NCBI RefSeq assembly: GCF_009755355.1 | Contig: NZ_WQLB01000032.1 | Location: 1-55,069, forward strand | Length of the DNA stretch: 55,069 nt | Reading direction: 5' to 3' | Source of the DNA: Deinococcus arboris | Lineage (GTDB): Bacteria > Deinococcota > Deinococci > Deinococcales > Deinococcaceae | In this document: piece by piece, positions 34,262 through 46,538 of the stretch | Layout: each line of letters starts with the position of its first letter | Numbering within the stretch: the stretch's first letter is position 1 | Program-made: the position numbers and the translations under genes | The notes under the pieces: model-generated | The model's input: only the letters and a program-made list of their open reading frames with translations | What the model was told of the DNA's origin: nothing | Databases searched by the model: none

Positions 34262-35004
34262 CGGCGCGGGCCACCTTCCTGACCGTCAATGGCCTGCGTA
34301 CCCATGCCTGGCGGCGGGGCAGCGGTCCGCCACTGGTGATCGTGCCGGGCCTGGGCTGTGCCTCATGGATGTATGCCCGCGTGGCGCGCGAACTGGGCCG
34401 CACCAGAACTGTGTTCGTGTATGACCCACCTGGCCACGGGTACAGCGAGGGCCGCCACGACTATCCAGTCTGTATTGAACACCTGACTGACCATCTGGCC
34501 GCCTGGCTGCGTCAGGCTGGGTTGGAGGGGGTGTCGATTTTTGGCCATTCGCTGGGTGGGGAAGTGATGTTTGACCTGGCCGCCCGCTACGCCTCATGCC
34601 CGACAGCCCTGATCGCCTGCGCGCCTACAGGGATTCCGGAGAATCCCAGTGTGCGGGTACAGCTGCTGCGTCTGCTGCTGGACTTGCCCAGTGAGCGTCT
34701 GGGGTTGCTGTTGCCCGGCCTGCGGGCCTATACCCACTGCGGTCTTAGGCGCATGCTCCTGCTGGCCCGCGATCAGGAAGTGCATATGACGGGTCCGCTG
34801 CTGGGCCGAATTGAGGTTCCGACCCTGCTGCTGGACGGTCTGGCTGACCATGTGGTGCAGTCGTGGACCGTGACCCGCATTCAGGCCGATATTCCTGATG
34901 CGGTGGTGCGGCAGATTCCGGGTGGCACCCACGCCCTGACAGACACCCACCCCAGAGCAGTAGCAAGGTATACGCTTGATTTCTTGGAACAACTGGGACA
35001 ATGA
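34258..35004 (+). CDS. Alpha/beta hydrolase (second of a tandem pair)
   Basis: 248 aa. The oxyanion loop IVPGLGCASWMYARVARELG (about 24-43), nucleophile elbow SIFGHSLGGEVMFDLA (Ser about 99), acidic residue in LLLDGLADHVVQSW, and His in IPGGTHALTDTHP (about 221-233) are present. The start is a TTG overlapping the previous stop (TTGA). It shares architecture with the gene before it (33518-34261) but little motif sequence, so the two probably act on different or sequential substrates. No pathway gene is adjacent; pdxT upstream is probably unrelated. Confidence 0.86.
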   Translation: MTARATFLTVNGLRTHAWRRGSGPPLVIVPGLGCASWMYARVARELGRTRTVFVYDPPGHGYSEGRHDYPVCIEHLTDHLAAWLRQAGLEGVSIFGHSLGGEVMFDLAARYASCPTALIACAPTGIPENPSVRVQLLRLLLDLPSERLGLLLPGLRAYTHCGLRRMLLLARDQEVHMTGPLLGRIEVPTLLLDGLADHVVQSWTVTRIQADIPDAVVRQIPGGTHALTDTHPRAVARYTLDFLEQLGQ

Positions 35005-35012
35005 AACTCCAA

Positions 35013-35050
35013 TTTCACGATCCAGAATGATCGTGAATAGATTCACTTAC
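35013..35050 (+). repeat. 3'-end palindromic element, copy D (best preserved)
   Basis: 38 bp. TTTCACGATC (35013-35022) pairs with GATCGTGAA (35029-35037) across a 6-nt loop, and GTGAATAGATTCAC (35033-35046) is a second palindrome that shares the GTGAAT arm, so the two hairpins exclude each other. It sits between the second hydrolase and the aspS terminator. Confidence 0.7.
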
Positions 35051-35075
35051 TTGAGTAGCCAAATCGTCACACCAC

Positions 35076-35112
35076 AAAAAAATTCAGGAGGAGGCAAGCA
35101 CAGCCTCCTCCT
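35076..35112 (-). terminator. Rho-independent terminator of the hisS-aspS operon
   Basis: On the minus strand AGGAGGAGGC and GCCTCCTCCT (35086-35095, 35103-35112) form a 10-bp stem with a 7-nt loop, followed shortly by a T7 tract (35076-35082). Confidence 0.85.
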
Positions 35113-35124
35113 CACTGATTAAAT

Positions 35125-36848
<1,724 letters not shown>

Positions 36849-36852
<4 letters not shown>

Positions 36853-38201
36853 TCGGGTTGCTCCTGTGCGGCGGGCTCCAGGCCACTGCGGGCCGGCGGG
36901 GTCTGGCTCAGTTGGCCCAGCAAGAAAGTGTGAAGGTCGCGGGTGTGCACGCTCGTCTGCATGCCGGTGGCCAGATTCTTGACGCTCAGGGTGTCCTGCG
37001 CCACCTCGTCCGAGCCGATCAGCGCGACCAGGCGCGCGCCCCGGCGCTCCGCGTCGCGGAAGGCCGTCCCCGGCTTGAGGGCGCGGTACGCAAATTCGGC
37101 GCGGCCCACCCGGCGGGCGCCCAGCGCCACGGTGGCGGCGTAACCCACGTTGGCCTCGTCCAGGGCGGCCACATACAGGAGGGGGCCATCCAGCGCCGGG
37201 AGGGGGCGGCCTTCGGCCTCCAGCGCCAGCAGCAGGCGCTCGACGCCAAACGCCCAGCCGATGCCCGGCACGGCCTCTTTGCTGCCCAGTTCCTGCGCCA
37301 GCCCGTCGTAGCGCCCGCCGCCGCCCAGCGCCGACTTGGCACCGACGCCCTCGTGGTGCAGTTCCCAGGCGGTGCGCCGGTAATAATCCAGGCCACGCAC
37401 GATGCTGGGGTCAAGGTCGTACGCCACGTCCCAGGCGTCAAGGTGGCGCTGTACCGCTTCAAAGTGCGCCCTGGCCTCTGGACCCAGGAAGTCCAGCATG
37501 GGCCTCACCCCGAGCTGAGTAAGAAGTGCCTGATCGTCCTCGCTCTTGGAATCCAGAATCCGCATGGGATTGCGGGTCAGGCGGTCTTTGGAATCGTCTG
37601 AGAGGGCGTCCAGGTGCGGTGTGAACAGTTCCCGCAGGTAGGCGTTGTAGGCTTCGCGGTCTTCGGGGTCGCCGATACTGCCCAACTTCACCCGCACACC
37701 GGTCAGGCCCAGCGCCTGCACGACCTCCACCATCAGGGCAATCGCCTCGGCGTCCACGAGGGCGTCTGTGCTGCCCAGCACTTCATAGTCCACCTGATGA
37801 AACTGGCGCAGGCGGCCGCGCTGCTGCCGCTCGGCACGGAACATGGGGCCGTGGGTCCAGAGCTTGAGGGGACTGGGCAATTGCTTAAGGCCATTTTGCA
37901 GATAGGCGCGCACAATACCGGCAGTGCCTTCCGGGCGCAGGATGTACCCGCCGTGGTCCCCGAAGTAGTACACGGTGAACATTTCCTTGCGCACGATGTC
38001 GGTGGAGCCGCCCACGCCGCGCTTGACCAGCTCGGCGTCTTCAAAGAGCGGGGTCTCAATGCGCTGCGCACCGGCGCGCTCCAGCACCGTGCGCGCCGTC
38101 TGCACCAACCAAGCGTGGGCCTGCGCCGAAACATCGAGCGTCAGTTTCGGGCTGCCGGCTGGCAGGTGATCTTCGGTGCCCTTGGGGCGCTTAATCGCCA
38201 T
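36849..38201 (-). CDS. hisS: Histidyl-tRNA synthetase
   Basis: 450 aa class II synthetase. It begins [14 protein letters not shown]. Motif 2 lies in [20 protein letters not shown] and [20 protein letters not shown] (about 95-145). The histidine-binding signatures [16 protein letters not shown] and [16 protein letters not shown] (about 262-295) and motif 3 [17 protein letters not shown] (about 303-319) are intact. The C-terminal anticodon-binding domain runs from about 335 to 425, with a short disordered tail. I start at this ATG rather than five codons upstream because the family begins here; TATGCT lies 10 nt ahead. It is the first gene of the hisS-aspS operon. Confidence 0.95.
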
Positions 38202-38246
38202 AACAGAGCGGAGCATAGCGCCTGGAGGGCAAAAGGGCGTCCCTGG

Positions 38247-39116
38247 TCACCGCGCCTCTGCCGGTTCCAGGTCAAACACCACAATCTCGGCGGGACAGGC
38301 CCAGCGCATCGGCACCCCCGTCACGCCCAGGCCCTGTGAGACAAAGCCCAGCGCCTCACCGCCTGGGGACGCCGTGGGGTGCCCCTCGGCCGGCGACTGC
38401 ACGATGCGGGCGCCGCGCACCCAGCCGCGCAGCACGTTCAGCAGGGTGGAGTGCCGCTTGAGCGGCCCGACCAGCGGCAGGCGCACCTGCCCTCCGTGGG
38501 TGTGGCCGCTCAGGGTCAGGCCGACGCTGGGCGGCACCTGCGACAGGTAGTCGGGATTGTGGGCCAGCAGCACGGTGGCCCCGCTTACGCGCCCCCGCAG
38601 CGCGACCTCCAGGTCCTGGATGCCGAACCACCAGTCATCCACCCCGGCCAGGTAGAGGTCGTCCCGAAGCTGCACGCCGGCGTTGTTGATGAGCCGCACC
38701 CCGGCCACGCGCAGCTGCTCGGCAAAGGTCACGCGCGCCGCGCCCGTGTTCAGACTGGTCCAGTCGTGGTTGCCCCACACGCCGTAGACCCCCAGTGGTG
38801 CATGGAGCCGCGAGAGTTCTTCCAGCAGGCCCCGGTGGCGGCGACGCCCCACCCCACTGTCCAGAAAATCCCCGGTGACCACAATCAGGTCGGGTTGGGC
38901 CGCCAGCGTGGCCGAGACCCAACGCCGCACCAGCCCGCGCCGCATAAAGACGCCGTAATGCAGGTCGCTCAGGTGCGCGATGCGGACCGGGCGGGTCAGC
39001 CCAGGCAGGGCCGCCCGCTGACGGCTCACCACAAATTGATACGAGTTCAGCACCGACACCGTGCCGAAGGTCAGCACACCCCAGCCCAGAGCGCCCAGCG
39101 CGCGCGTGATCCACAT
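38247..39116 (-). CDS. Membrane-associated metallophosphoesterase (YkuE/YaeI-like)
   Basis: 289 aa calcineurin-like phosphoesterase. An N-terminal hydrophobic segment (WITRALGALGWGVLTFGTVS) may anchor it. Metal ligands are complete: IAHLSDLHYG (about 47-56), VVTGDFLDSG, WGNHDW, LLAHNPDY and LSGHTHGGQVRLP (about 227-239). Members of this group cleave UDP-2,3-diacylglucosamine-like or other phosphodiester lipids; a Gram-negative lipid A pathway is not expected in Deinococcus, so the substrate is open. The start is moved from a GTG to the ATG two codons on because TAAGCT (39124-39129, minus) ends exactly 7 nt before it. Confidence 0.87.
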   Translation of the reverse strand: MWITRALGALGWGVLTFGTVSVLNSYQFVVSRQRAALPGLTRPVRIAHLSDLHYGVFMRRGLVRRWVSATLAAQPDLIVVTGDFLDSGVGRRRHRGLLEELSRLHAPLGVYGVWGNHDWTSLNTGAARVTFAEQLRVAGVRLINNAGVQLRDDLYLAGVDDWWFGIQDLEVALRGRVSGATVLLAHNPDYLSQVPPSVGLTLSGHTHGGQVRLPLVGPLKRHSTLLNVLRGWVRGARIVQSPAEGHPTASPGGEALGFVSQGLGVTGVPMRWACPAEIVVFDLEPAEAR

Positions 39117-39192
39117 GCCCACGAGCTTAGCGGGGCCGACAGCCGGCGTGGCCCCAGCCAGGGAGGTGGGGCCACGCCGGAACGAAACGGGG

Positions 39193-39558
39193 TTACTGCC
39201 GAACGCTGTAGGGCAGACCCGTGGACTGGCGGCCCGCCACCTCCACGAACAGCCAGCTGCCGCCCACCGGGGCGTCGGCGGGAATGGTCAGAACGATCTG
39301 GCTGTCGGTCCACGACTGCACGGCTGACGCCGGGAAGAGGTAGCCGCCCTGCCCACGCTCGTCGGCGCCCAGGCGCACGCGGCCGGTGCTGGGGCCGCCC
39401 AGGTAGCGGCCCTGAACAGTCACCGTGCCGCCCCGGGCCGCCGCCTCCGACACCTTGATGAGCATGGGCGTGACCGTGACCCTCTGTTCCTGCTGAGCGG
39501 GCGCACACGCCGAGAGCGTGGCGGTAAACACTAAAGAAGCAACCAAGAAACGCAGCAT
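39193..39558 (-). CDS. Small lipoprotein, IPT/TIG-like
   Basis: 121 aa. The lipobox LSAC (about 15-18) after a hydrophobic N-terminus ([14 protein letters not shown]) marks it as a lipoprotein. The mature part ([20 protein letters not shown], then [18 protein letters not shown], ending [21 protein letters not shown]) resembles a single immunoglobulin-like IPT/TIG domain. Its partner is unknown. It is divergent from the diacylglycerol-kinase-like gene with 35 bp between start codons. Confidence 0.8.
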   Translation of the reverse strand: MLRFLVASLVFTATLSACAPAQQEQRVTVTPMLIKVSEAAARGGTVTVQGRYLGGPSTGRVRLGADERGQGGYLFPASAVQSWTDSQIVLTIPADAPVGGSWLFVEVAGRQSTGLPYSVRQ

Positions 39559-39593
39559 GTTTGAGCCTCCGTGCCCGCAGTCTAATACAACCG

Positions 39594-40538
39594 ATGACCG
39601 CCCCTACGCCTGATTCTTCACTGCGCGGCCGGCGCCTTCTGGTGGTCTTCAACCCCAAGAGTGGCAGCGGAGACAGCCAGTTGCCCCTGTTTCTCTCGCT
39701 GCTGCGCGCCGAGGGCGCCGAAGTGACCGAGCGCGAGTTGCGCCAGGGTACCCCGATGGCCGCGCACCTGGAGGACCTGGAGTCCTTCTCGGTGCTGGTG
39801 GCGGCCGGCGGCGACGGCACCGTCAGCAGCGCGGCCTACGCGGCGCGGAACCGCAATGTGCCGCTGCTGGCGTTTCCCGCCGGCACCGCCAACCTGATCG
39901 CCCAGAACCTCGCCCTGCCGCAGGACGCTGCCGCCCTGGTGGAGGTGGTGCGGGCAGGCCACAGCCTGCGCCTGGACATGGGCGAGGTCGAGGTCAAGGG
40001 CGAAAAGAGCGGCTTTTGCATGCTGGCCGGTGCCGGCGCCGACGCGAGCATGATCCGGGACAGCGAGGAACTCAAAGAGCGCTTTGGCGCCCTGGCCTAC
40101 GTCATGAGTGCCATGCGGCAGCTGAATCCCAAGAAGACCACTTTCAACCTGGTCATTGATGGCGAGCCGCGCGAGTTTGAGGGCATCGGCGTGATGGTCG
40201 CTAACTTTGGCATGGCCAACTACCGCCTGCCCATCACCAGCGACATCAGCCCCAGCGACGGCCGCTTTACCGTCATCCTGATGAAGGCGGGAAACATCAT
40301 GCGCCTGATTCCCAACCTGATTGATTCGGTGCGGGCCAAGCTGAATCTCGGTGACCCGATGTTCAGCGGCAATCTGGAGACCCTGGAAGCCCGTGAGATT
40401 CAGGTGGACGCTGCCGACCCGTTTCCGCTGCAGTACGACGGCGAGCTGCATGTGGAGACCACACCGTTTCAGGCGCGCATACTGCCCGGCGCCATTCGCT
40501 TTCTGACCGCCGCCCAGCGGGGAGATTTGGAAACCTGA
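39594..40538 (+). CDS. Diacylglycerol/lipid kinase family protein (YegS/DgkB-like)
   Basis: 314 aa. The N-terminal kinase domain has [20 protein letters not shown] (about 13-32) and the ATP-binding [20 protein letters not shown] (about 64-83) with the GGDGT motif. [17 protein letters not shown] (about 90-106) completes it. The C-terminal beta domain (about 125-300) follows. It phosphorylates diacylglycerol or a related lipid alcohol. I start at MTAPTPDSS since TCTAAT (39581-39586) ends 7 nt before this ATG; the longer frame would run into the lipoprotein promoter. Confidence 0.88.
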   Translation: MTAPTPDSSLRGRRLLVVFNPKSGSGDSQLPLFLSLLRAEGAEVTERELRQGTPMAAHLEDLESFSVLVAAGGDGTVSSAAYAARNRNVPLLAFPAGTANLIAQNLALPQDAAALVEVVRAGHSLRLDMGEVEVKGEKSGFCMLAGAGADASMIRDSEELKERFGALAYVMSAMRQLNPKKTTFNLVIDGEPREFEGIGVMVANFGMANYRLPITSDISPSDGRFTVILMKAGNIMRLIPNLIDSVRAKLNLGDPMFSGNLETLEAREIQVDAADPFPLQYDGELHVETTPFQARILPGAIRFLTAAQRGDLET

Positions 40539-40652
40539 CCCTAGGTCATTTAAAAAGGATTCAAATCCCGCGCCTGGACAGTCGGAAAAAGGCAGGCTCA
40601 CAGAAGGGCCAGGAAGGGGTGAGGAAGCGCCCGTGAGGGGTTGAGCCCCTGG

Positions 40653-41618
40653 TCAAAAATGTTCCACTGCGTCATTCAAGTCGTCTTCTGGCAACTCCAC
40701 ATAGCGCCGCGTTGTATCTACCTGCTCATGACCCAGAAAGCCCGCGACGCGCGTGAAATCCTTGACCGCAGCATAGAGCTGGGTGCCCGCGTATTTGCGC
40801 CCAGCATGAAACCCCCGGAATTCGTGTTCGCGGCCGCATTTTAGGGCCAGCTTTTGCAACCGCTCGTAGGCGCTGGAGTAAGCGCGCAGCGGCAGCACAA
40901 AGTCGCTGGCCTGGTGGGGCTGCGCTTGCAGGACGCCCAGGGCCTCACGCAGACGCGCGCTGAGAGGAACCATCCGCGCCTTGTCGCCCTTGCCGTGCGC
41001 CACCAGCAGGCGGCGACCCGGCAGATTGACATCGGCCCAGGTGACGGCCAGCGCCTCGGCAATCCGTAATCCGGCGTGGGCCAGCAGGAGGAGCAGTGCC
41101 GCCTCGTGTGGGTCCGCCTCCAGCAGCAGCGCCTGCACAAATTCCTCGCGGTAGGGCGGATTCTTGACCACGCCGCGCGTGCGGTCTTTGGGGCGCTTGA
41201 CATCGGCAAAAGGGTCGGCGTCGGTGGCACCGGCCCAGCGCAGGGCCCGGTACAGGGCACCCGCCGCCGCCACCCGCGCCAGCACTGTGGCCGGTTTGAG
41301 ACCCGACGCGCTGAGCGCCGCCACATACAATGCCGGCTCACGGCGGCCTGGGTGCAGCAGGTTCCAGGCGTTGGCGGCTGCGTGTTCTAGGAGAACCTCC
41401 AGGCCTTTGCGGTAGGCGCGCAGCGTGTGCGGACTGAGCTTGACGCCGGCGCTGGTCTCGCTGCTGAGGTACGCCAGCGTCAAGGCCCACAGGTCTTCAA
41501 ACGATTTGTCGCGGGCGGCGGTTATGGCCCGAACCCGCAGCGCCTCGTCACTGAGCCCGGCCAGCGCCCGCGCCTGGGCCAAGCGGTCACCGGCATACAG
41601 CGTGAGACTCTCGGTCAT
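40653..41618 (-). CDS. Tyrosine recombinase (XerC/XerD family)
   Basis: 321 aa. The N-terminal SAM-like core-binding domain is about 20-115 (SPHTLRAYRKGLEVLLEHAA). The catalytic domain has Arg I in LLAHAGLRIAEALAVTWADV (about 183-202), Lys in AHGKGDKARMVPLS, His-x-x-Arg in HEFRGFHAGRKYAGT (about 268-282), and GHEQVDTTRRYVELPED with the nucleophilic Tyr (about 298-314). The set is complete, so it should be active. Deinococcus has few Xer proteins, and this one may resolve chromosome dimers or serve another element; no dif-like site is seen nearby. TATCAT (41627-41632, minus) ends 8 nt before the ATG. Confidence 0.88.
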   Translation of the reverse strand: MTESLTLYAGDRLAQARALAGLSDEALRVRAITAARDKSFEDLWALTLAYLSSETSAGVKLSPHTLRAYRKGLEVLLEHAAANAWNLLHPGRREPALYVAALSASGLKPATVLARVAAAGALYRALRWAGATDADPFADVKRPKDRTRGVVKNPPYREEFVQALLLEADPHEAALLLLLAHAGLRIAEALAVTWADVNLPGRRLLVAHGKGDKARMVPLSARLREALGVLQAQPHQASDFVLPLRAYSSAYERLQKLALKCGREHEFRGFHAGRKYAGTQLYAAVKDFTRVAGFLGHEQVDTTRRYVELPEDDLNDAVEHF

Positions 41619-41844
41619 AGGCAGCGATGATAACATGCCTTATCAACGGAGGCGAAGTTTGTGGCATTGTTTCGTTCTGAGCATCAATGTCAGCCTCAAC
41701 AAGCCATTCATCGGCGGATGACAACCAGCTCTGCGGGCAACGGGCGCAGTGGCTGGCGCCACACGTGGTTAGGGCTTGTATAGGTGGAAGTGACAAGCTT
41801 CAGCCTTCAGCTCATCAGTGCTCTCAGCTATGCCACCCATGTCG

Positions 41845-43326
41845 CTACCAAATTCGCCCCCGCTGCCGCCAGCCGTAAACAACCATACCCAGCGCCAGCA
41901 GCAGCGCCGGCCAGTCGCCCAGGCGCATATACAGCGTGGTGCCGCTCAGGCGTTTGGGCCGGACATCAAGCACCTGCACTGTGTCACCACTTTGCACTGT
42001 CTGCACCGGGCGGCCCAGATCATCCACGCTGCCGGCCACACCATTGTTGACGCTGCGCACCAGCCAGCGCCGGGTCTCGATGGCACGCACCCGGCCCATG
42101 TTGAAATGCTGCTGCACGCCCCAGCCCTTGTACCAGCCATCATTGCTGGGGTTAACCAGAAGTTCTGCGCCCTTGTTGGCCAGCGTGCGCGACACCCAGG
42201 GAAACACGCTGTCGTAACAGATGTAGGCGCCGTACTGCACGTCGTTCAATGCTAGGGGCGTCAGGGCCTGCGCGCCAGACACATTGGCAAGCTCAAAACC
42301 GAGGACGCGGCCCAGCAGGTTGTACACAGGTGACAGCACCGCGTCAAAAGGTCGGGTTTCACCGAAAGGGACGGGGCGGGCCTTGTCGCTCAGGGTCTGT
42401 ATTTGCCCTTCAGTGCTCAGGCTCACGACGCGGTTATATTGAAGCGGCCCCACGCCACCGGCCTGCCAGTCATCGCCGCCCACGCCACTGAGGCCAGGGC
42501 CAGGAAAAGTAGGCACCTGCTCACCTGGGCGGGCATTGTGCTGCTGGACGGCGCCTTCACTCCAGACCACCACGCTGCCAGCGGGGCGCTCAAGACTGGC
42601 CTTGCGCTGCACCCGGAACTGTTCTTCAGGAGATAGGCTGCCACTGGCACGCCCAAAAGCGTCGAACGTGACCCGCATGACCCGCATAGGCTGCTCTGGC
42701 CCTTCTCCTGGCATCCGGGTTAGGCCATAGCCCAACGCCAATGCCCAGCCCACCGCGGCGAGCATGGCTGGGCGCAGCGGCGCTCTCCCCTGCTGCCAGC
42801 CCAGCCAGGCATGAGCCAGGGCCGCCGCTGTAAAGCTCACCAGCACACTGCCCAGCAGCACCCCGCCCAGGTCAGCAATCTGAATGGCGGGCGTAGGCAG
42901 CAGCGTGTAGCCCAGCGTCGGCCAGGGAAATGCCAGCGGGCCCAGAAAACGCAGCCATTCCAGCAGCACCCAGCCGCCCGCCAGGGTCCACACGCGCCCG
43001 GGAGTAGAGCGGGTCAGTGAGGTCGCCAGGAAGGCCATCACCGCTAAAAAGGCCCCCTCAAGCGCAAACAGGAGCCCAGCCAAGAGGCCCAGCGGCGCCA
43101 GGCCAAACAGGTCAGCCACGAAAGCACCCAGCCACCACAAGTGCAGCGCAAAGTACCCGAAGCCGGCCCAGAAGAGGCGGCCCGCAGCCTGCCGCGGCGT
43201 CTCGGCTCGGGCGACAAACAGCAGAATGGCGGCTAGGGGCAGCGTGCTCAGGGCGCTCCAGGGCAGGGGCAGGCCACAGGCGGCCAGACCCAGACCCAGC
43301 AAAAAGGCGAGGGCGGGAAGGGGCAT
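41845..43326 (-). CDS. lnt: Apolipoprotein N-acyltransferase
   Basis: 493 aa. About six membrane segments lie in the N-terminal 200 residues, followed by a nitrilase-like domain and a last TM. It transfers a fatty acyl chain to the N-terminal Cys of lipoproteins on the outer face of the inner membrane. Catalytic residues are visible: Glu in [15 protein letters not shown], Lys in [19 protein letters not shown] (as K-x3-V-P-F-G-E), and Cys in [20 protein letters not shown] (Deinococcus has Asp after CY where E. coli has Glu). The start ATG is 7 nt from TATCAT (43334-43339, minus); three codons upstream is the alternative. Confidence 0.9.
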   Translation of the reverse strand: MPLPALAFLLGLGLAACGLPLPWSALSTLPLAAILLFVARAETPRQAAGRLFWAGFGYFALHLWWLGAFVADLFGLAPLGLLAGLLFALEGAFLAVMAFLATSLTRSTPGRVWTLAGGWVLLEWLRFLGPLAFPWPTLGYTLLPTPAIQIADLGGVLLGSVLVSFTAAALAHAWLGWQQGRAPLRPAMLAAVGWALALGYGLTRMPGEGPEQPMRVMRVTFDAFGRASGSLSPEEQFRVQRKASLERPAGSVVVWSEGAVQQHNARPGEQVPTFPGPGLSGVGGDDWQAGGVGPLQYNRVVSLSTEGQIQTLSDKARPVPFGETRPFDAVLSPVYNLLGRVLGFELANVSGAQALTPLALNDVQYGAYICYDSVFPWVSRTLANKGAELLVNPSNDGWYKGWGVQQHFNMGRVRAIETRRWLVRSVNNGVAGSVDDLGRPVQTVQSGDTVQVLDVRPKRLSGTTLYMRLGDWPALLLALGMVVYGWRQRGRIW

Positions 43327-43401
43327 CGCTGCCATGATAGGGGGACTCTGGGGGGGGCGCGGCGGCACAGACGCGCGCAGATGCTCTAGGATGGGGGTAC
43401 T

Positions 43402-44106
43402 TTGCGAGTGGCTTTCCTCAGTGACATTCATGGCAATATTCATGCGCTGACGGCGGTCAAGCGCTTTTTGAACGAGAATATCGTCAACCAGGTCATCGTG
43501 GTGGGCGATCTGGTGGGCTACGGCGCCAGCCCTGGCCCCGTGATTGACTTCGTGCGGCGCGAGGGCTGGGTCACGGCCCTGGGGTCCAGCGACATGCGCG
43601 TGGCGATTGACCTCGGCGACCGCAGCGACCGCAAAGGGGTGGCCGACCAGGTCCTGACCTGGACGAAAAAGATTCTGACCCCCGAGCAGATGGACTTCCT
43701 GCGCCGCCTGCCGCCGGGCGGGCGCATCACCACCCCCATTGGTCGCGTGCGCTTTTTTCACGGAAGCCCCCACGCCCCCGATCAGCGCCTGGACCTGATG
43801 GCCCCTGAGCGCGAACTTGAGGCCCTGGCCGATTCGCTGGGCGCGCGGGTGATTGTGGTGGGCGGCTCGCATGTGCCGTTTGTGCGGGTGCTGGGCGACA
43901 CTACCTTTGTGGACCCCGGCAGTGTGGGCCTGACCCTGAACCACGAACCCGGCGCCGACGTGGCCATCGTGGACTGTGTGGGCCGCAAGCCCAAGGTCTC
44001 GCTGCACAAGGTGACCTATGACTTCGCCTCCAGCGCCTTTGACATCATGGCCTGGAACCTGCCGCCGGTCATCGCCGACGTAATTCGCACCGGGCGCATG
44101 GGCTGA
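43402..44106 (+). CDS. Metallophosphoesterase-like protein with degenerate active site
   Basis: 234 aa of the YfcE-like calcineurin fold. The first ligands are kept: FLSDIHGN (Asp8, His10) and VVGDLVGYG (Asp36). However, the family GNHD/GNHE reads GSSD (61-64), losing both Asn and His, and the terminal GHTHxP reads GGSHVPF (154-160), with only one His. [12 protein letters not shown] (His120) and DPGSVG are present. The metal centre is therefore probably altered, and activity is doubtful or different. The start is TTG (MRVAFLSD); a GTG two codons later is possible. TAGGAT is 9 nt ahead. Confidence 0.82.
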   Translation: MRVAFLSDIHGNIHALTAVKRFLNENIVNQVIVVGDLVGYGASPGPVIDFVRREGWVTALGSSDMRVAIDLGDRSDRKGVADQVLTWTKKILTPEQMDFLRRLPPGGRITTPIGRVRFFHGSPHAPDQRLDLMAPERELEALADSLGARVIVVGGSHVPFVRVLGDTTFVDPGSVGLTLNHEPGADVAIVDCVGRKPKVSLHKVTYDFASSAFDIMAWNLPPVIADVIRTGRMG

Positions 44107-44128
44107 GAGAAAGGCGCACCAAAGAGCC

Positions 44129-44159
44129 AGCGGCGCCCAACAAATTGAAGGGCGCCGCT
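44129..44159. terminator. Hairpin between convergent phosphoesterase and SDR genes
   Basis: AGCGGCGCCC (44129-44138) and GGGCGCCGCT (44150-44159) pair perfectly. The loop and inner arm (GGCGCCCAACAAATTG) match those of the ileS terminator, although outer stems differ. There is no long T-run. Confidence 0.65.
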
Positions 44160-44173
44160 GTCAAACTCTGCCC

Positions 44174-44962
44174 CTAGTTCCGGTAACGCTGCGCCAGTTC
44201 CGGCGACTGGCCGTGAAACGCAGCCAGCTCGGCCTGCTCCACGGTCTTGAGGAGTTCGGCGTCTTCCACCCCAGGCGCGCAAATCACTTCACCCAGGGCC
44301 AGCCCCTTGAGGCTGGCGGTGACGACGTCGTCTGCCGACATCCTCGGAATGGCGCTGAGGTCAAAGCCCTGCCGGGTATGGAATTCGGTGGCCACCACGC
44401 CGGGGCACAGCACCTGCACCTGAAGCCCCTGCGGACTGAGTTCCTGGTGCATGGCCTGCGACAGCGCGATCAGGTGGGCGAGGGTGGCCACGTAGGTCAC
44501 GCGGCCCTGAGGAGGTGCAGCGGCACCAAACCCGAGCATGCCCGCCACGTTGATGATGGTGCCTGTACCGCGCGACACCATTCCAGGGACGACCGCGCGG
44601 GACAGCATCGTCGGGGCGATGACCTTGACGTGCAGCAGTTCCGCTGCCTTGTCAGCCGGCAGCTGGGTCAGCGGCATGTAATGGGCCACGCCCGCATTGT
44701 TGACCAGCAGCGAGAGCGGTTCACTGGCGCAGAGGTCGGCCACCGCCGCAATGCCCGCATCGGTGCCGAGGTCGGCCACGACCGGGCGCACCTGGGCACC
44801 GGGCAGTTCGGCGGCCAGCTCTGCCAGCCGCTCCGCCCGGCGTCCCACCACGATCAGGTCGTAGCCCTGATCGGCGAGGCGGTGCGCGAAGGCCCAGCCA
44901 ATCCCGGCGGACGCACCAGTCACGAGAGCGAGGGGCCGAGCCGCAACACCGTTCTGGGTCAT
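44174..44962 (-). CDS. Short-chain dehydrogenase/reductase-like protein lacking catalytic Ser and Lys
   Basis: 262 aa Rossmann protein. [20 protein letters not shown] (about 11-30) is the NAD(P)-binding TGxxxGIG, with RR at 41-42 suggesting [17 protein letters not shown] is at 88-100. In the active site Tyr157 is kept, but the Lys of YxxxK is Leu (YVATL, 157-161), and the usual Ser (NxSS) reads NVAG (138-141). The classical Ser-Tyr-Lys triad is thus reduced to Tyr, so ordinary dehydrogenase chemistry is unlikely. The start is fixed by TACCCT (44970-44975, minus) 7 nt ahead; the long upstream frame is spurious. Confidence 0.85.
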   Translation of the reverse strand: MTQNGVAARPLALVTGASAGIGWAFAHRLADQGYDLIVVGRRAERLAELAAELPGAQVRPVVADLGTDAGIAAVADLCASEPLSLLVNNAGVAHYMPLTQLPADKAAELLHVKVIAPTMLSRAVVPGMVSRGTGTIINVAGMLGFGAAAPPQGRVTYVATLAHLIALSQAMHQELSPQGLQVQVLCPGVVATEFHTRQGFDLSAIPRMSADDVVTASLKGLALGEVICAPGVEDAELLKTVEQAELAAFHGQSPELAQRYRN

Positions 44963-45024
44963 GCGCTGAAGGGTAACAGAGTGCAGAAGACAGAACGGTA
45001 CGCAATCGGGCAGACCACTTCGCC

Positions 45025-45064
45025 GCCTGGACGCAAGATTCGTTGCCTGGACGCAAGATTCGTT
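45025..45064. repeat. Perfect 20-bp tandem duplication in a promoter region
   Basis: GCCTGGACGCAAGATTCGTT occurs twice in direct succession (45025-45044 and 45045-45064). It is about 50-90 bp upstream of the -10 box of the SDR gene. It may be a paired binding site or a recent slippage duplication. Confidence 0.8.
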
Positions 45065-45113
45065 CAAACGCCCGTCCAGAGGACGTTGTATAGAGAGAGC
45101 TACGCAGCCAAGA

Positions 45114-45156
45114 GAGGGGACAGAGGCGACCATATCTAGGCTGCCTCTGTCCCCTC
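45114..45156 (-). terminator. Hairpin terminator after the aminotransferase gene
   Basis: GAGGGGACAGAGGC (45114-45127) and GCCTCTGTCCCCTC (45143-45156) form a perfect 14-bp stem, 16 bp past the aminotransferase stop. It is followed on the minus strand only by a short CTCTCTT tract. Confidence 0.65.
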
Positions 45157-45172
45157 AGTCTCCTGCCTGACT

Positions 45173-46318
<1,146 letters not shown>

Positions 46319-46324
46319 GGCTTC

Positions 46325-46354
46325 AGGCTAACGGATTCTGGGAAAGTTTGGCAA
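46325..46354 (-). promoter_or_regulatory. Leaderless-type promoter of the aminotransferase gene
   Basis: TTGCCA (46349-46354), 18-bp spacer, TAGCCT (46325-46330), 6 nt, ATG. It is among the clearest paired -35/-10 examples in the window. Confidence 0.6.
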
Positions 46355-46538
46355 CAGGATTGCGAGCGGAGAGGTTTAGGGCAAACTAGAGAGTTTAAAA
46401 TTGCGCGACATGACCAAATAGGCTTCTGAATTGCGGGAAGGCGGGCAGGAGGACTCACCCAATACTTCGCCGCGTGGGGAGGGCGCCGTATGCTGGTGCT
46501 CATCCACCTGACCTCGCTCACCCCCGCGCCAAGGAACC

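Noticed and set aside
43327..44007. N-terminal extension of Lnt antisense to the phosphoesterase
   Set aside because: It is a shadow frame of a real plus-strand gene; TATCAT at 7 nt marks the internal ATG as start.
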